Below, in pieces: positions 24,386 to 35,711 of a stretch of 53,432 nucleotides of DNA. This stretch comes from Indibacter alkaliphilus LW1. Lineage in GTDB: Bacteria > Bacteroidota > Bacteroidia > Cytophagales > Cyclobacteriaceae. The stretch covers positions 1-53,432 of the forward strand of contig NZ_ALWO02000012.1 of NCBI RefSeq assembly GCF_000295935.2, in the 5' to 3' direction. Every line of letters starts with the position of its first letter. Positions within the stretch are counted from its first letter, which is position 1. The position numbers and the translations under genes are program-made. The notes beneath the pieces were generated by a model that was not told where the DNA came from, ran no database searches, and saw only the letters and a program-made list of their open reading frames with translations.

Positions 24386-24413
24386 GTAACTCTTAAACCG
24401 ACCTAAAGTAGCC

Positions 24414-26090
24414 ATGAGTTTGAAGAAGTATAGCTGGGAAATCAGCCAAAATGAAGAACATCCTGCAGGAAAGGCCATGTTGTACGCCACTGGGATGACT
24501 GATAAACAGATGAACCAACCCTTTGTTGGGGTAGCTTCATGTGGATATGAAAGCAACCCCTGCAATATGCACTTAAATGACTTTGCCGGTCTGATCAGAG
24601 AAGCCTCTAGGGCTCATGGTCTGACCGGTTTGGTTTTTAATACAATGGGAATTTCTGACGGTATCAGTATGGGTACCATGGGAATGCGGTATTCACTGGT
24701 TTCCAGAGAAATCATAGCCGATTCCATTGAATCATTTATCCTTGGTCACTCTTTCGACGCTTGTATAGCTGTGGCCGGTTGTGATAAAAACATGCCCGGA
24801 GCAGTAATGGGCATGTTGAGAATCAATAGACCGTCGATTATGGTTTATGGAGGAACTATCCGCTCGGGTAATTATCAAGGAGAAAAGCTCAATATTGTAT
24901 CCGCTTTCGAGGCTTATGGCAAAAGGGTAAAAGGTGAGCTCTCGGATACTGATTATCAGGGTGTCATCGAAAATGCCTGTCCCGGTGCAGGTGCATGTGG
25001 TGGTATGTACACTGCTAATACCATGTCATCTGCTATAGAGGCTATGGGGATGTCTTTACCTTACAGTTCCTCAACTCCAGCCACTGCAGCTGAAAAAGAA
25101 AAAGAATGTAAAGAAGTGTCTCAATACATCAAAATCCTTCTCGAGAAGGATATCAAACCAAAAGACATCGTTACTAAGAAAAGCCTTGAAAATGCTGTCA
25201 GAGTAGCTGTAGCGCTCGGAGGAAGTACCAATGCTGTTCTGCATCTTTTGGCGATAGCCAAAACTGCCGGGGTCGATTTTACATTGGAGGACTTCAAGCG
25301 TGTCAACCATGAGACTCCTTTATTGGGAGACTTCAAACCATCCGGAAAATATCTGATGGAAGATCTTTTTGAGCAGGGAGGATTACCAGCTTTTATGAAA
25401 TATTTATTGAACAAAGGAATGCTTCATGGCGACTGCATGACTGTGACGGGAAAAACACTTGCTGAAAACCTTGAAAATGTTGATCCTGTTGTGCCATCCC
25501 TGGTGAATGTAATTCATCCTATTGAGCAACCTCTAAAAGAAACCGGGCACTTATGTATCCTCAATGGAAATCTTGCTCCTGAAGGTGCCGTGGCAAAAAT
25601 ATCCGGCAAGGAGGGCAAATCCTTCACAGGTCCTGCCAGGGTGTTTGATTCAGAATTGGAAGCCAATGAGGCAATAAAAAATAAAACCGTCAACAAAGGT
25701 GAGGTCATTGTCATCAGGTATATAGGCCCCAAAGGAGGCCCGGGTATGCCTGAGATGCTAAAGCCTACCTCGATGATCATCGGGGCTGGGTTAGGTTCAG
25801 ACGTGGCTTTGATCACAGATGGAAGGTTCTCAGGAGGTACTCACGGTTTTGTAGTAGGTCACGTCACTCCTGAAGCGTATAATGGAGGCCCTATTGGGCT
25901 GATTCAGGATGGGGATAAAATCACAATTGACGCAGATAGTCTAAAGCTCAGCTGTGAAGTTTCAGAGCAGGAAATGGCTGAAAGAAAGAAAAAGTGGAAA
26001 AACAAAGATCTAAGTGACCTGCAAGGAACTTTGAAAAAATATAACCTTCTCGTGTCCTCAGCTTCTGAAGGCTGTGTGACGGACAAATAA
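24414..26090 (+). CDS. ilvD: Dihydroxy-acid dehydratase
   Basis: 558 residues, normal length. The iron-sulfur ligands are Cys50 (SNPCNMHL), Cys123 (GCDKNMPG) and Cys195 ([16 protein letters not shown]). The KNMPG and [11 protein letters not shown] motifs mark true IlvD, in contrast to the sugar-acid paralogue at 2976-4691. It converts the 2,3-dihydroxy acids of the Val/Leu and Ile branches to the 2-oxo acids. It is the first structural gene after the attenuator; ilvB begins 17 bases after its stop. Confidence 0.97.
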   Translation: MSLKKYSWEISQNEEHPAGKAMLYATGMTDKQMNQPFVGVASCGYESNPCNMHLNDFAGLIREASRAHGLTGLVFNTMGISDGISMGTMGMRYSLVSREIIADSIESFILGHSFDACIAVAGCDKNMPGAVMGMLRINRPSIMVYGGTIRSGNYQGEKLNIVSAFEAYGKRVKGELSDTDYQGVIENACPGAGACGGMYTANTMSSAIEAMGMSLPYSSSTPATAAEKEKECKEVSQYIKILLEKDIKPKDIVTKKSLENAVRVAVALGGSTNAVLHLLAIAKTAGVDFTLEDFKRVNHETPLLGDFKPSGKYLMEDLFEQGGLPAFMKYLLNKGMLHGDCMTVTGKTLAENLENVDPVVPSLVNVIHPIEQPLKETGHLCILNGNLAPEGAVAKISGKEGKSFTGPARVFDSELEANEAIKNKTVNKGEVIVIRYIGPKGGPGMPEMLKPTSMIIGAGLGSDVALITDGRFSGGTHGFVVGHVTPEAYNGGPIGLIQDGDKITIDADSLKLSCEVSEQEMAERKKKWKNKDLSDLQGTLKKYNLLVSSASEGCVTDK

Positions 26091-26107
26091 TCATTAAAAG
26101 CAAAAAC

Positions 26108-27790
26108 ATGGTAAGAGGAGCAGATATCGTTGTCAAATCCCTGATTGCAGAAAATGCAGCCTATATTTTCGGTTACCCAGGGGGGGCTATCATGCCGGTG
26201 TATGATGCCCTCTATGACTACAGTGACCAGATCAAACATGTGCTGACCAGGCACGAACAGGGAGCTATTCATGCAGCCCAAGGTTATGCCCGAGTTTCGG
26301 GTGAAGTAGGGGTGGTCTTGGCTACTTCAGGGCCAGGAGCTACCAATCTGATCACTGGATTGGCAGATGCGCAGATAGACAGTACCCCTTTGGTCTGTAT
26401 CACCGGCCAGGTTGCAGCTCATTTATTAGGCTCTGATGCTTTTCAGGAGACCGATGTAGTGGGACTTTCCATGCCTGGCACCAAATGGAACATTCAGGTA
26501 AGAAGTGTGGAGGAAATAGCTCCCGCTATCGCCAAAGCATTTCATATTGCAAAAACAGGGAGACCAGGGCCGGTTTTGGTAGATATTACTAAAAATGCCC
26601 AAGTAGAGTTTGGAGAGTTTAACTATGTGCCATGTCAAAAAATACGATCTTACAGGCCTTACCAGCCTATTAAGGAGCAATTGATCGCAGACGCCGCAGC
26701 CTTGATTGATTCCGCAGAGCGTCCTTACTTGCTTTTTGGGCAAGGCGTAGTACTTTCCCATGCAGAGGAAGAGCTCAAAGATTTTTTGGATAAAACAGGA
26801 ATACCTGCAGCTTGTACCCTTTTAGGTTCTGGAGCTTTGCCTGAGTCCCATCCAAATTATGTAGGGAAACTGGGTATGCATGGCAACTATGCTCCTAACC
26901 TCCTCACCAATAAATGTGATGTGTTAATAGCTGTGGGAATGCGGTTTGATGACCGTGTTACAGGAGATTTGAAACGCTATGCCAAACAGGCGAAAGTTAT
27001 TCATCTGGAACTTGATCCCGCTGAAATTGATAAAAATGTCAAATGCACAGTTCCCGTTCTCGGGGACTGTAAAAAGAGCTTGAAACTCCTTACTAGTGCG
27101 GTAAAAAACAATGCGCATCCAGAATGGATGGAGAAATTCCGGGAACTGGAGGGTCAGGAGAGGGAGGCAGTGGTAGCCAATGACCTTCATGGTACTCATG
27201 GAGGCCTCCACATGGGAGAGGTGATTCACCTGATTAATAAGTTCAAGGAAAAGGATGCTGTCTTGGTTACAGATGTAGGGCAGCACCAGATGATAGCTTG
27301 GAGATACTTTGATTATAAGACTACCCGTACCCAAGTGACTTCAGGAGGGCTGGGAACAATGGGTTTCGCTTTGCCTGCGGCCTTGGGAGCACAACTTCAC
27401 GATTACAGCAAGCAGGTGATCTGTGTGGTTGGTGATGGGGGTATTCAGATGACTATTCAGGAATTGGGGACTATTATGCAAACCAAGGCTCCTGTGAAAG
27501 TGGTGCTGCTGAATAACAATTATCTCGGTATGGTAAGACAATGGCAACAGCTGTTTTTTGATAAACGCTATTCTTTCACAGAGTTGGAAAACCCTGATTT
27601 CATCAAAATTGCAGAAGCCTACAGCTTCAAGGCTAGAAAAGTGACCGAGAGAGAAGATTTGGAAGCAGCAGTAGCAGAAATGCTGGTGCAAGAAGGGCCT
27701 TACTTTCTAGAAGTGGTCGTGGAGAAAGAAGATAATGTGTTCCCGATGATTGCCACGGGATGTTCAGTGGAAGAAGTAAGGTTAAGCTAA
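26108..27790 (+). CDS. ilvB: Acetolactate synthase, large (catalytic) subunit
   Basis: 560 residues with the three thiamine-enzyme domains: N-terminal PYR domain with the activating Glu in RHEQGAIHAAQGYAR, a central FAD-binding-like domain, and the C-terminal PP domain with GDGGIQMTIQELGTI... NNNYLGMVRQW (ThDP/Mg motif GDG...NN). It condenses two pyruvates, or pyruvate with 2-oxobutyrate, in the first common step of Val/Leu and Ile synthesis. The regulatory subunit follows 15 bases downstream. Confidence 0.97.
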   Translation: MVRGADIVVKSLIAENAAYIFGYPGGAIMPVYDALYDYSDQIKHVLTRHEQGAIHAAQGYARVSGEVGVVLATSGPGATNLITGLADAQIDSTPLVCITGQVAAHLLGSDAFQETDVVGLSMPGTKWNIQVRSVEEIAPAIAKAFHIAKTGRPGPVLVDITKNAQVEFGEFNYVPCQKIRSYRPYQPIKEQLIADAAALIDSAERPYLLFGQGVVLSHAEEELKDFLDKTGIPAACTLLGSGALPESHPNYVGKLGMHGNYAPNLLTNKCDVLIAVGMRFDDRVTGDLKRYAKQAKVIHLELDPAEIDKNVKCTVPVLGDCKKSLKLLTSAVKNNAHPEWMEKFRELEGQEREAVVANDLHGTHGGLHMGEVIHLINKFKEKDAVLVTDVGQHQMIAWRYFDYKTTRTQVTSGGLGTMGFALPAALGAQLHDYSKQVICVVGDGGIQMTIQELGTIMQTKAPVKVVLLNNNYLGMVRQWQQLFFDKRYSFTELENPDFIKIAEAYSFKARKVTEREDLEAAVAEMLVQEGPYFLEVVVEKEDNVFPMIATGCSVEEVRLS

Positions 27791-27805
27791 TCCCCGAAAT
27801 TCAAT

Positions 27806-28315
27806 ATGGAAAGATATACCATTTTAGTATATACAGAAAACTTTATCGGTATCCTCAATAGGATTACCATCATCTTTACCAGAAGAGGAATCAATATCAA
27901 TGCCTTGACAGCGTCTGAAAGCAGACTGGATGGTATTCATAAGATTACCATTGAAGTGACAGTCACACCAGAACAGATAGAGCAATTGGTGAAGCAAATC
28001 GAAAAGATAGTGGACGTGATCAAAGCTTACTTCTTTATGGATGATGAAGTAGTCTATCAGGAAATAGCACTTTACAAAATCCCTATTGAAAGCCTTGACC
28101 CAAGTTTGGAAAAAGTAATCAGGCAATTCAACGCACATATCATCGCCGCAGAGAAGGAGTTTGTAGTACTGGAATTTACAGGGCATAAAGAAGATACACA
28201 GGCATTGCTTGAAATATTGAAGCCTTTTAGTTTGCTGGAATTTTCCAGATCCGGCAGGGTTGCCATTGCCAAGCCCAAATTTTCTGTACAAGAGTTTTTA
28301 AATAATCAAACCTAA
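27806..28315 (+). CDS. ilvN: Acetolactate synthase, small (regulatory) subunit
   Basis: 169 residues. N-terminal ACT domain (YTILVYTENFIGILNRITIIFTRRGININALTASES) and a second ACT-like C-terminal part, matching the IlvN/IlvH layout and length. It activates IlvB and confers feedback inhibition, usually by valine. Lies 15 bases after ilvB and 14 before ilvC. Confidence 0.95.
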   Translation: MERYTILVYTENFIGILNRITIIFTRRGININALTASESRLDGIHKITIEVTVTPEQIEQLVKQIEKIVDVIKAYFFMDDEVVYQEIALYKIPIESLDPSLEKVIRQFNAHIIAAEKEFVVLEFTGHKEDTQALLEILKPFSLLEFSRSGRVAIAKPKFSVQEFLNNQT

Positions 28316-28329
28316 TTAACAATTACACT

Positions 28330-29373
28330 ATGAAACTGAAATTCGGATCAGTAGAAGAAAATGTTGTAACGAGGGAAGAGTTTCCTTTGGAAAAAGCAAG
28401 AGAAGTATTGAAAGATGAGACCATAGCCGTACTTGGATATGGAGTACAAGGGCCGGGACAGGCCCTAAACCTTAAAGACAATGGATTCAATGTCATCGTT
28501 GGTCAAAGAAAAGATTCCAGAACTTGGGATAAAGCTGTTCAGGATGGCTGGGTGCCTGGAGAGACCTTGTTCGAGTTAGAAGAGGCCTGTGAAAGGGGCA
28601 CCATCCTTCAGTTTCTCCTATCCGATGCGGGTCAGATCGCGCTATGGCCTACTGTGAAAAAGCACCTTACCAAAGGGAAAGCACTTTATTTTTCACATGG
28701 ATTTGGCATTACCTATAAAGAAAAAACAGGGATTATTCCTCCTGCGGATGTGGATGTGATTCTGGTTGCGCCAAAAGGTTCTGGCACTTCTTTGAGAAGG
28801 ATGTTTGTAGAAGGCAGAGGGCTTAATTCCTCCTATGCTATTTTCCAGGATGGAACAGGAAGGGCTAAAGAGAGGGTAATAGCTTTGGGAATTGGAGTTG
28901 GATCAGGATATCTTTTTGAAACGGATTTTTATAGGGAAGTGACTTCTGACCTTACAGGTGAACGAGGTACTTTGATGGGAGCCATTCAGGGTATTTTTGC
29001 AGCACAGTATGAGGTGTTGAGAGCAAATGGACACTCTCCATCTGAAGCCTTCAATGAAACTGTAGAGGAGCTGACACAAAGCTTGATGCCATTGGTTGCT
29101 GAGAATGGAATGGACTGGATGTATGCCAATTGTTCTACCACAGCCCAAAGGGGGGCTTTGGATTGGTGGAAGCCGTTTAGAGACGCTACCAAGCCCGTGT
29201 TTGAAGAATTGTATGATTCTGTAAAAACAGGAAAAGAAGCCCAAAAATCTATTGACTCCAATAGTAAGCCAGATTATAGGGTGAAACTGGAGGAAGAATT
29301 GAAAGAGTTGAGAGAATCTGAGATGTGGCAGGCAGGTGCCACCGTAAGAAAATTAAGACCGGAAAATAACTGA
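28330..29373 (+). CDS. ilvC: Ketol-acid reductoisomerase
   Basis: 347 residues. Rossmann motif [17 protein letters not shown] near residue 37, followed by the coenzyme loop GQRKDSRTW whose Arg and Ser suggest NADPH. The knotted C-terminal domain includes the Mg-binding region [21 protein letters not shown] and [15 protein letters not shown]. It isomerises and reduces acetolactate and acetohydroxybutyrate. The sequence is of the distinct Bacteroidota type, somewhat longer than the common class I enzyme (about 330) and much shorter than class II. leuA starts seven bases later. Confidence 0.95.
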   Translation: MKLKFGSVEENVVTREEFPLEKAREVLKDETIAVLGYGVQGPGQALNLKDNGFNVIVGQRKDSRTWDKAVQDGWVPGETLFELEEACERGTILQFLLSDAGQIALWPTVKKHLTKGKALYFSHGFGITYKEKTGIIPPADVDVILVAPKGSGTSLRRMFVEGRGLNSSYAIFQDGTGRAKERVIALGIGVGSGYLFETDFYREVTSDLTGERGTLMGAIQGIFAAQYEVLRANGHSPSEAFNETVEELTQSLMPLVAENGMDWMYANCSTTAQRGALDWWKPFRDATKPVFEELYDSVKTGKEAQKSIDSNSKPDYRVKLEEELKELRESEMWQAGATVRKLRPENN

Positions 29374-29380
29374 TAAAACT

Positions 29381-30892
29381 ATGAGTGATAAGCTATGGAT
29401 ATTCGATACCACGCTCCGTGACGGAGAGCAGGTACCGGGGTGTCAATTGAACACCAGGGAAAAGATAGTGGTGGCTAAGGCTTTGGAAGAGCTGGGAGTT
29501 GATATTATAGAGGCAGGGTTTCCAATATCCAGTCCTGGAGATTTCAATTCAGTCCTGGAGATTTCAAAAGCAGTTTCTAATCCTATCATCTGCGCACTTT
29601 CAAGAGCGGTGGAAAAGGATATAGAAGTAGCTGCCGATTCATTGAAATATGCCAAAAAAGGTAGGATACACACCGGAATAGGTGTGTCTCCTTACCATAT
29701 TCAATACAAACTCCGATCACATCCTGATGACATTGTGGAGCGGGCGGTAAAAGCTGTTAAATATGCTAAGCACTTCGTGGAGGATGTGGAGTTTTACGCT
29801 GAAGATGCTGGTAGAGCAGAACTTGATTTTTTAGCAAGGATTATTGAAGCTGCGATCAAGGCAGGAGCGACTGTGGTCAATATTCCAGATACGACTGGTT
29901 ATTGTCTACCTGAGCAATACGGGGCAATTATCAGATATCTTAAAGAGAATGTAAGCAATATTGACAAGGCAATCATCTCTACTCACTGCCACAATGATTT
30001 GGGTATGGCCACAGCCAATACACTGGCAGGCGTACAGAATGGAGCCCGACAAGCTGAACTGACCATCAACGGTATTGGAGAGAGGGCAGGAAATACTTCC
30101 ATGGAAGAAGTTGTGATGGCCATCAAGTGTCATCATGGTATAGATGTCCATACCAACATTCAGACTCCAAAAATCTACGAGACCAGCAGGTTGATTTCTA
30201 AGCTGATGAACATGCCTGTTCAGCCGAATAAGGCAATCGTAGGAAGAAATGCCTTTGCGCACTCATCAGGGATTCATCAGGACGGTGTATTAAAACACAG
30301 AGAAAATTATGAAATAATAGACCCCAAAGAAGTTGGGGTGCACGAGTCCTCTATAGTACTTACTGCCAGGAGTGGTAGGGCAGCATTGAAATTCCACTTG
30401 GACTCTTTGGGTGTGGAGTTGGAAGGCGATGCTTTGAGAGAGGTCTACGAAGACTTTTTGGTTCTTGCAGACTCCAAAAGGGATATAGGGCCTAAGGATT
30501 TACTTTCATTGGTGGGTAAATACCTAGACGATTCCAGTTTTATTGAATTGGAGAAGGTGAGTTACGAATCGAATGGAAATATCAAAGCCAAAGTTACACT
30601 TAAAGTAGGGGATAAAACCTATGAAGCAAAATCTGAAGGAAATGGACCAGTGGATGCGGTTTTAAAAGCTATAGCGAAGGTGGTAAAACCCGATATTGTT
30701 CTGGAAGAGTTTCTGATTCAGGCCATTACGGCTGGGAGTGATGATGTGGCGAAAGTTCATATGAGATTGATGCAGGGGGAAAAACCTTTTTACGGTTTTG
30801 CATCTAATTCGGACATCGTGTTGGCATCGGCTCAAGCTTATGTGGATGCGTTGAACAAAATACCCGTAAAAGACAAAGTGATTGTAGCGTAA
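29381..30892 (+). CDS. leuA: 2-Isopropylmalate synthase
   Basis: 503 residues. TIM-barrel HMGL domain beginning [20 protein letters not shown] (metal-binding Asp and the DGEQ loop), the [23 protein letters not shown] metal motif (HxH-like HCHND), [16 protein letters not shown], and [18 protein letters not shown]; then the C-terminal LeuA dimer/allosteric domain (about residues 370-500) for leucine feedback. It condenses 2-oxoisovalerate with acetyl-CoA to open the leucine branch. Immediately upstream of leuC (two bases). Confidence 0.96.
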   Translation: MSDKLWIFDTTLRDGEQVPGCQLNTREKIVVAKALEELGVDIIEAGFPISSPGDFNSVLEISKAVSNPIICALSRAVEKDIEVAADSLKYAKKGRIHTGIGVSPYHIQYKLRSHPDDIVERAVKAVKYAKHFVEDVEFYAEDAGRAELDFLARIIEAAIKAGATVVNIPDTTGYCLPEQYGAIIRYLKENVSNIDKAIISTHCHNDLGMATANTLAGVQNGARQAELTINGIGERAGNTSMEEVVMAIKCHHGIDVHTNIQTPKIYETSRLISKLMNMPVQPNKAIVGRNAFAHSSGIHQDGVLKHRENYEIIDPKEVGVHESSIVLTARSGRAALKFHLDSLGVELEGDALREVYEDFLVLADSKRDIGPKDLLSLVGKYLDDSSFIELEKVSYESNGNIKAKVTLKVGDKTYEAKSEGNGPVDAVLKAIAKVVKPDIVLEEFLIQAITAGSDDVAKVHMRLMQGEKPFYGFASNSDIVLASAQAYVDALNKIPVKDKVIVA

Positions 30893-30894
30893 AG

Positions 30895-32295
30895 ATGGAA
30901 AAGAAAACATTATTCGATAAAATATGGGATGCCCATGTGGTAAAGTCAGTTCCTGATGGACCTGATGTGTTCTTTATAGATAAGCATTTTATCCATGAAG
31001 TAACTAGCCCTGTGGCATTTTTAAATCTTGAAAAAAGAGGCGTTGGCGTCATGTATCCTGAGCGGACTGTGGCTACACCTGATCATAATGTTCCTACAAT
31101 AGATCAGGACAAAACCATCAAGGATAAGCTTTCCAGAATGCAGGTAGAAAAGTTAAGAACCAATTGTAAAAAACATGGTATAGAATTGCATGACCTCGGC
31201 TCTGCCCATCATGGGATTGTACATGTAATTGGGCCTGAGCTGGGTATTACCCAACCCGGAATGACCATAGTCTGCGGTGATAGCCACACCTCTACCCATG
31301 GAGCATTTGGAGCCATTGCATTCGGAATCGGTACTTCTGAAGTGGAAATGGTTCTTGCGACTCAATGCATCATGCAGTCAAAGCCTAAAAAAATGAGGAT
31401 TACTGTGGATGGAGAAGTTGGACCTGGAGTCACTTCCAAAGACATTATCCTATATATCATTTCTAAAATTTCAGCTGCTGGTGCCACAGGGTATTTCGTG
31501 GAATATGCAGGCTCAGCTTTCAAAAGCCTAAGCATGGAAGCCAGAATGACTGTGTGTAATATGAGTATTGAGATGGGAGCAAGGGGAGGGCTGATTGCGC
31601 CTGATGAAACAACCTTTGAGTACCTGAAAGGCAAACAATACGCACCAAAAGGAGCAGATTGGGAAAAGACTCTAGCCGAATGGACTGCACTTCAGACAGA
31701 CGAGGGAGCGGTTTTTGACAAAGAACATTATTTTGATGCCTCTGATATTGAACCTATGATCACTTACGGTACCAATCCAGGTATGGGAATCAAAATCAAA
31801 GATATCATACCGACTCTTGATGGTATGGAGGGTAGCAATAAGAAGACCTATCTCAAATCTTTAGATTATATGGGATTTGCTCCAGGGGAGCCCATCAAAG
31901 GTAAAAAAGTGGATTTCGTCTTTGTAGGTAGTTGTACCAACGGTAGGATTGAAGATATCCGATCTGTAGCAAATTTTGTAAAGGGAAAGAAAAAAGCAGA
32001 CAACATCACCGCTTGGATAGTCCCTGGTTCAAGGGAAGTAGAAAAAATGGCTCATGAAGAAGGGCTTGTCAAAATCCTCGAGGAGGCAGGTTTCAAACTC
32101 AGGCAGCCTGGTTGTTCTGCCTGTTTGGCCATGAATGACGACAAGATTCCTTCAGGTAAATATGCTGTTTCCACTTCCAACAGGAATTTTGAAGGGAGAC
32201 AGGGTCCTGGTGCGAGAACCTTGCTTGCCAGCCCTCTCACAGTGGCTGCTGTAGCAGTGACAGGTGAAATCAGTGATCCAAGAGAAGTATTTTAA
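30895..32295 (+). CDS. leuC: 3-Isopropylmalate dehydratase, large subunit
   Basis: 466 residues, aconitase superfamily. [23 protein letters not shown] and the iron-sulfur cysteines ([24 protein letters not shown]) are all present. With LeuD it isomerises 2- to 3-isopropylmalate; the same complex also handles citramalate in organisms with the citramalate route to isoleucine. leuD follows after 17 bases. Confidence 0.97.
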   Translation: MEKKTLFDKIWDAHVVKSVPDGPDVFFIDKHFIHEVTSPVAFLNLEKRGVGVMYPERTVATPDHNVPTIDQDKTIKDKLSRMQVEKLRTNCKKHGIELHDLGSAHHGIVHVIGPELGITQPGMTIVCGDSHTSTHGAFGAIAFGIGTSEVEMVLATQCIMQSKPKKMRITVDGEVGPGVTSKDIILYIISKISAAGATGYFVEYAGSAFKSLSMEARMTVCNMSIEMGARGGLIAPDETTFEYLKGKQYAPKGADWEKTLAEWTALQTDEGAVFDKEHYFDASDIEPMITYGTNPGMGIKIKDIIPTLDGMEGSNKKTYLKSLDYMGFAPGEPIKGKKVDFVFVGSCTNGRIEDIRSVANFVKGKKKADNITAWIVPGSREVEKMAHEEGLVKILEEAGFKLRQPGCSACLAMNDDKIPSGKYAVSTSNRNFEGRQGPGARTLLASPLTVAAVAVTGEISDPREVF

Positions 32296-32312
32296 TCAAA
32301 AAGAAGAAAAAA

Positions 32313-32903
32313 ATGGCATACGATAAATTTAATGTGCTTACCGATACCGTAATTCCTCTTCCCACAGAGAATGTAGATACTGATCAGATAATTCCTGCCA
32401 GGTTTTTGAAAGCAACAGAAAGAGAGGGATTTGGTGATAATCTGTTTCGGGATTGGAGATATGATGTAGAGGGTAATCCGAAAGAAGATTTTGTTCTCAA
32501 TGACTCCACTTATTCCGGAAAAATTCTCTTAGCCGGGAAAAATTTCGGATCAGGGTCCAGTAGAGAACATGCTGTTTGGGCACTCTACGATTATGGGTTC
32601 CGCTGTGTAGTTTCCTCTTTTTTCGCAGATATTTTTAAAAATAACTGCCTGAATATAGGGGTATTGCCGGTGACAATTAGTCCTGAATTTGCGGATGTTC
32701 TATTCGCAGCTGTGGAAGGTGATCCTTCCACCCAAGTGAAAGTGGATATAGATAAGCAGACTATTACATTGTTGAAAACGGGAGAATTTGAATCGTTTGA
32801 TATCAATTCCTATAAAAAGGAAAATATGAAGAACGGATTTGATGACATTGATTATCTCTTGAATATAGAATCAGAGATCACCGAATTTGCCAAAACCAGA
32901 TAA
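32313..32903 (+). CDS. leuD: 3-Isopropylmalate dehydratase, small subunit
   Basis: 196 residues, the swivelling domain of the aconitase fold: NVDTDQIIPARFLK near residue 22 and GKNFGSGSSREHAVWALYDYGFRCVV near 73-98 are diagnostic. It pairs with LeuC. A 48-base gap to the next synthase gene carries a short degenerate repeat (ATTCGTAAATCG, ATCGTAATTC) of the kind scattered between genes in Bacteroidota. Confidence 0.96.
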   Translation: MAYDKFNVLTDTVIPLPTENVDTDQIIPARFLKATEREGFGDNLFRDWRYDVEGNPKEDFVLNDSTYSGKILLAGKNFGSGSSREHAVWALYDYGFRCVVSSFFADIFKNNCLNIGVLPVTISPEFADVLFAAVEGDPSTQVKVDIDKQTITLLKTGEFESFDINSYKKENMKNGFDDIDYLLNIESEITEFAKTR

Positions 32904-32951
32904 ACCAGAAAAACATAAGTCGCAATTCGTAAATCGAACATCGTAATTCAA

Positions 32952-34580
32952 ATGGGGCATTTTAGAAAGATAGAGATCATGGATACTACCCTGAGGGATG
33001 GGGAGCAAACCTCAGGTGTTTCTTTTCTGCCCTCTGAAAAACTTCAGATTGCCAAGCTGCTGTTGGAGGAAATGAGGGTAGATAGGATAGAAGTAGCTTC
33101 TGCCAGAGTCTCAGATGGAGAAAAAAAGGGTGTAAAAAAAATCACTCAATGGGCTTCAGAAAGGGGCTTTCTCGACAAGGTGGAGGTGCTTGGTTTTGTA
33201 GATGCACCTGCATCTGTGGATTGGATTGTGGAGGCTGGAGGAAAAGTGATGAATCTCCTTACCAAAGGATCCTTGAATCATCTCACTCACCAATTGAGAA
33301 AAACACCTGAGCAGCATTTTGAAGATATACAAAGGAATATTGATTACGCCAGATCAAATGGAGTAAGTGTAAATGTTTATTTAGAAGATTGGTCTAACGG
33401 CATGAGGAATTCCATGGAGTATACCTTGGAATTCATAGGTTTTTTGAGTTCGCTCAAAGTTGAAAGAATCATGCTCCCTGATACCCTGGGATTGCTCAAC
33501 CCACGTGAGGTTAGTCATTTTATTAAACTCATTACAACAGAGTTTCCGGATGTACATTTCGATTTTCATGCCCACAATGACTATGACCTTTCGGTGGCCA
33601 ATGTACTGGAATCTATTTACAATGGAGTCAGCGGAATCCATACAACAGTCAATGGACTTGGAGAAAGGGCTGGAAATGCTCCACTGGAATCTGTCATCGC
33701 AGTACTTAAAGATTTTACCGATTACAGAATCAATATCAAGGAAAATAAGATTTTCAGAGTCAGTAAATTGGTAGAGCAGTTCTCAGGACAACACATCCCA
33801 GCTAATAAACCAGTGGTTGGAGAGAATGTATTTACCCAGACTGCCGGTATACATGCAGACGGAGACAACAAGAAAAATCTTTACTTCAATGACCTGCTTC
33901 CCGAGCGCTTTGGGAGACAAAGAAAATATGCTTTAGGAAAAACCTCCGGAAAGGCCAATATCATTAAAAACCTTCAGGAACTTGGGATTTCTCTTGAGCC
34001 GGAAGAGCTTTCGAAAGTAACCCAACGCATCATTGAATTGGGAGATAAGAAAGAGAGGGTGACTACAGAGGATCTTCCTTATATCATTTCTGATGTGCTG
34101 CAAAACAACTCCATTTCCCATCACATATTTATTGAGGGATTCAATCTAAGTCACTCCAAAGGACTCAAACCCACTGTTCAGCTGAAAATCAATATTCATG
34201 GAGAAAGTTATGAAGAAGGAGCTTCGGGAGATGGTCAGTATGATGCCTTTATGCAGGCCTTGAAAAAAATATACAAATCTATCAAGTTGCCATTGCCGAA
34301 ATTGATCAATTATCATGTAACCATTCCTCCTGGAGGAAAAACGGATGCCTTTGTGGAAACCGTCATTACTTGGGATTACGGGAATATTTTCAAAACAAAA
34401 GGGCTGGACAGTGATCAGACTGTTGCAGCAATGAAAGCGACGGAAAAAATGCTCAATATTATTGATAAGATGGGCGACAGTAAAGGATTGGATCCTGACA
34501 AGAAAAAAGAATCAAAAGATAACCCAGAACAAGATAAAAACAGTTTTTATGGAAATGAATATCGCGCTATTGCCGGGTGA
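32952..34580 (+). CDS. Second LeuA-family condensing enzyme, candidate (R)-citramalate synthase
   Basis: 542 residues. HMGL barrel with [42 protein letters not shown] and [13 protein letters not shown], then a LeuA-type C-terminal regulatory domain (about residues 400-505) and an acidic/basic low-complexity tail ([17 protein letters not shown]). It differs clearly from the LeuA at 29381, so it is a paralogue with another acceptor. Together with LeuCD and LeuB, pyruvate plus acetyl-CoA would give citramalate and then 2-oxobutyrate for isoleucine; homocitrate or a second isopropylmalate synthase are alternatives. Its 3' end overlaps leuB by about 30 bases. Confidence 0.8.
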   Translation: MGHFRKIEIMDTTLRDGEQTSGVSFLPSEKLQIAKLLLEEMRVDRIEVASARVSDGEKKGVKKITQWASERGFLDKVEVLGFVDAPASVDWIVEAGGKVMNLLTKGSLNHLTHQLRKTPEQHFEDIQRNIDYARSNGVSVNVYLEDWSNGMRNSMEYTLEFIGFLSSLKVERIMLPDTLGLLNPREVSHFIKLITTEFPDVHFDFHAHNDYDLSVANVLESIYNGVSGIHTTVNGLGERAGNAPLESVIAVLKDFTDYRINIKENKIFRVSKLVEQFSGQHIPANKPVVGENVFTQTAGIHADGDNKKNLYFNDLLPERFGRQRKYALGKTSGKANIIKNLQELGISLEPEELSKVTQRIIELGDKKERVTTEDLPYIISDVLQNNSISHHIFIEGFNLSHSKGLKPTVQLKINIHGESYEEGASGDGQYDAFMQALKKIYKSIKLPLPKLINYHVTIPPGGKTDAFVETVITWDYGNIFKTKGLDSDQTVAAMKATEKMLNIIDKMGDSKGLDPDKKKESKDNPEQDKNSFYGNEYRAIAG

Positions 34581-35610
34581 CGGCATAGGCCCTGAAGTAA
34601 TTGCCCAAGCAGTAAAAGTAGTCAAAGCTGTAGGTGAAAAGTTTGGCCATAGGATCAGCTTTGAAGAAGCTCCCGTAGGAGCGGTTGCCATTGATCAAAC
34701 AGGAGATCCTTATCCGGATGCTACTCATGAGGTTTGCCTTCGTGGGGATGCAGTTCTTTTTGGGGCGATCGGAGACCCTAAATATGACAATGATCCTAAA
34801 GCAAAAGTGAGACCCGAACAAGGCCTGCTCCTGATGAGGCAAAAACTTGGACTTTTTGCTAATGTTCGACCTACTTTTACTTTTCCATCTTTAGTCCACA
34901 AGTCTCCTTTGAAACTAGAAAGGGTGGATGGAGTAGATTTTGTGTTTTTTAGGGAGTTGACCGGTGGCGTGTATTTTGGTGAACCCAGAGGTAGAAATGA
35001 ACAGGGAACCAAAGCCTTTGATACCAATGTATATTCCAAGGAAGAAATCACAAGGCTGGCTAGGATGGGTTTTGAAGCAGCTCAAAAAAGAAGGAAGCAT
35101 CTCACTTGTGTAGATAAAGCAAATGTGATGGCGACATCAAGGCTTTGGAGGGAAACCGTTCAGGAGTTGGCTCCAGAATACCCTGACGTGAAAGTAGAAT
35201 ATGAATTTGTGGACGCAGTAGCCATGCGTTTGATACAATGGCCTAAGGCTTATGATGTATTGATTACAGAAAACCTTTTTGGGGACATTCTTACTGATGA
35301 AGCCTCTGTCATCTCAGGCTCTATGGGCCTTATGCCCTCAGCTTCTCTAGGGATAGATATTAAGTTATTCGAGCCAATCCATGGTTCATACCCTCAGGCA
35401 GCAGGGAAAGACATTGCCAATCCTTTAGCGACCGTGCTTTCAGCGGCTATGATGTTCGAATACGCATTTGATTTAAAGGAAGAAGCGCAGGCCATTTCAG
35501 ATGTTGTGAATAAATCCTTAACAGAAGGGGTAGTGACAGAGGATATAGCTGAAGGTGGAAAAGCCTATAAAACTTCAGAAGTAGGAGATTGGCTGGCAGC
35601 AAATATTTAA
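34549..35610 (+). CDS. leuB: 3-Isopropylmalate dehydrogenase
   Basis: The ATG at 34549 gives 353 residues ([17 protein letters not shown]); a second ATG two codons later is equally usable. Both lie inside the preceding synthase gene, implying coupling. Conserved features: [15 protein letters not shown] at the start, the metal/substrate segment [27 protein letters not shown], and [28 protein letters not shown] near the C-terminus. It oxidises and decarboxylates 3-isopropylmalate, and likely 3-methylmalate if citramalate is made. Last biosynthetic gene of the operon. Confidence 0.96.
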   Translation: MEMNIALLPGDGIGPEVIAQAVKVVKAVGEKFGHRISFEEAPVGAVAIDQTGDPYPDATHEVCLRGDAVLFGAIGDPKYDNDPKAKVRPEQGLLLMRQKLGLFANVRPTFTFPSLVHKSPLKLERVDGVDFVFFRELTGGVYFGEPRGRNEQGTKAFDTNVYSKEEITRLARMGFEAAQKRRKHLTCVDKANVMATSRLWRETVQELAPEYPDVKVEYEFVDAVAMRLIQWPKAYDVLITENLFGDILTDEASVISGSMGLMPSASLGIDIKLFEPIHGSYPQAAGKDIANPLATVLSAAMMFEYAFDLKEEAQAISDVVNKSLTEGVVTEDIAEGGKAYKTSEVGDWLAANI

Positions 35611-35711
35611 GAATTATTTGATTTAGAGATAATCAGAATCCTGATAGGCTTTGCTTGGCAGGATTTTTTCCGTTTGATGATTTTCTTACTTTTGGGTCAA
35701 ATAATGACCAA

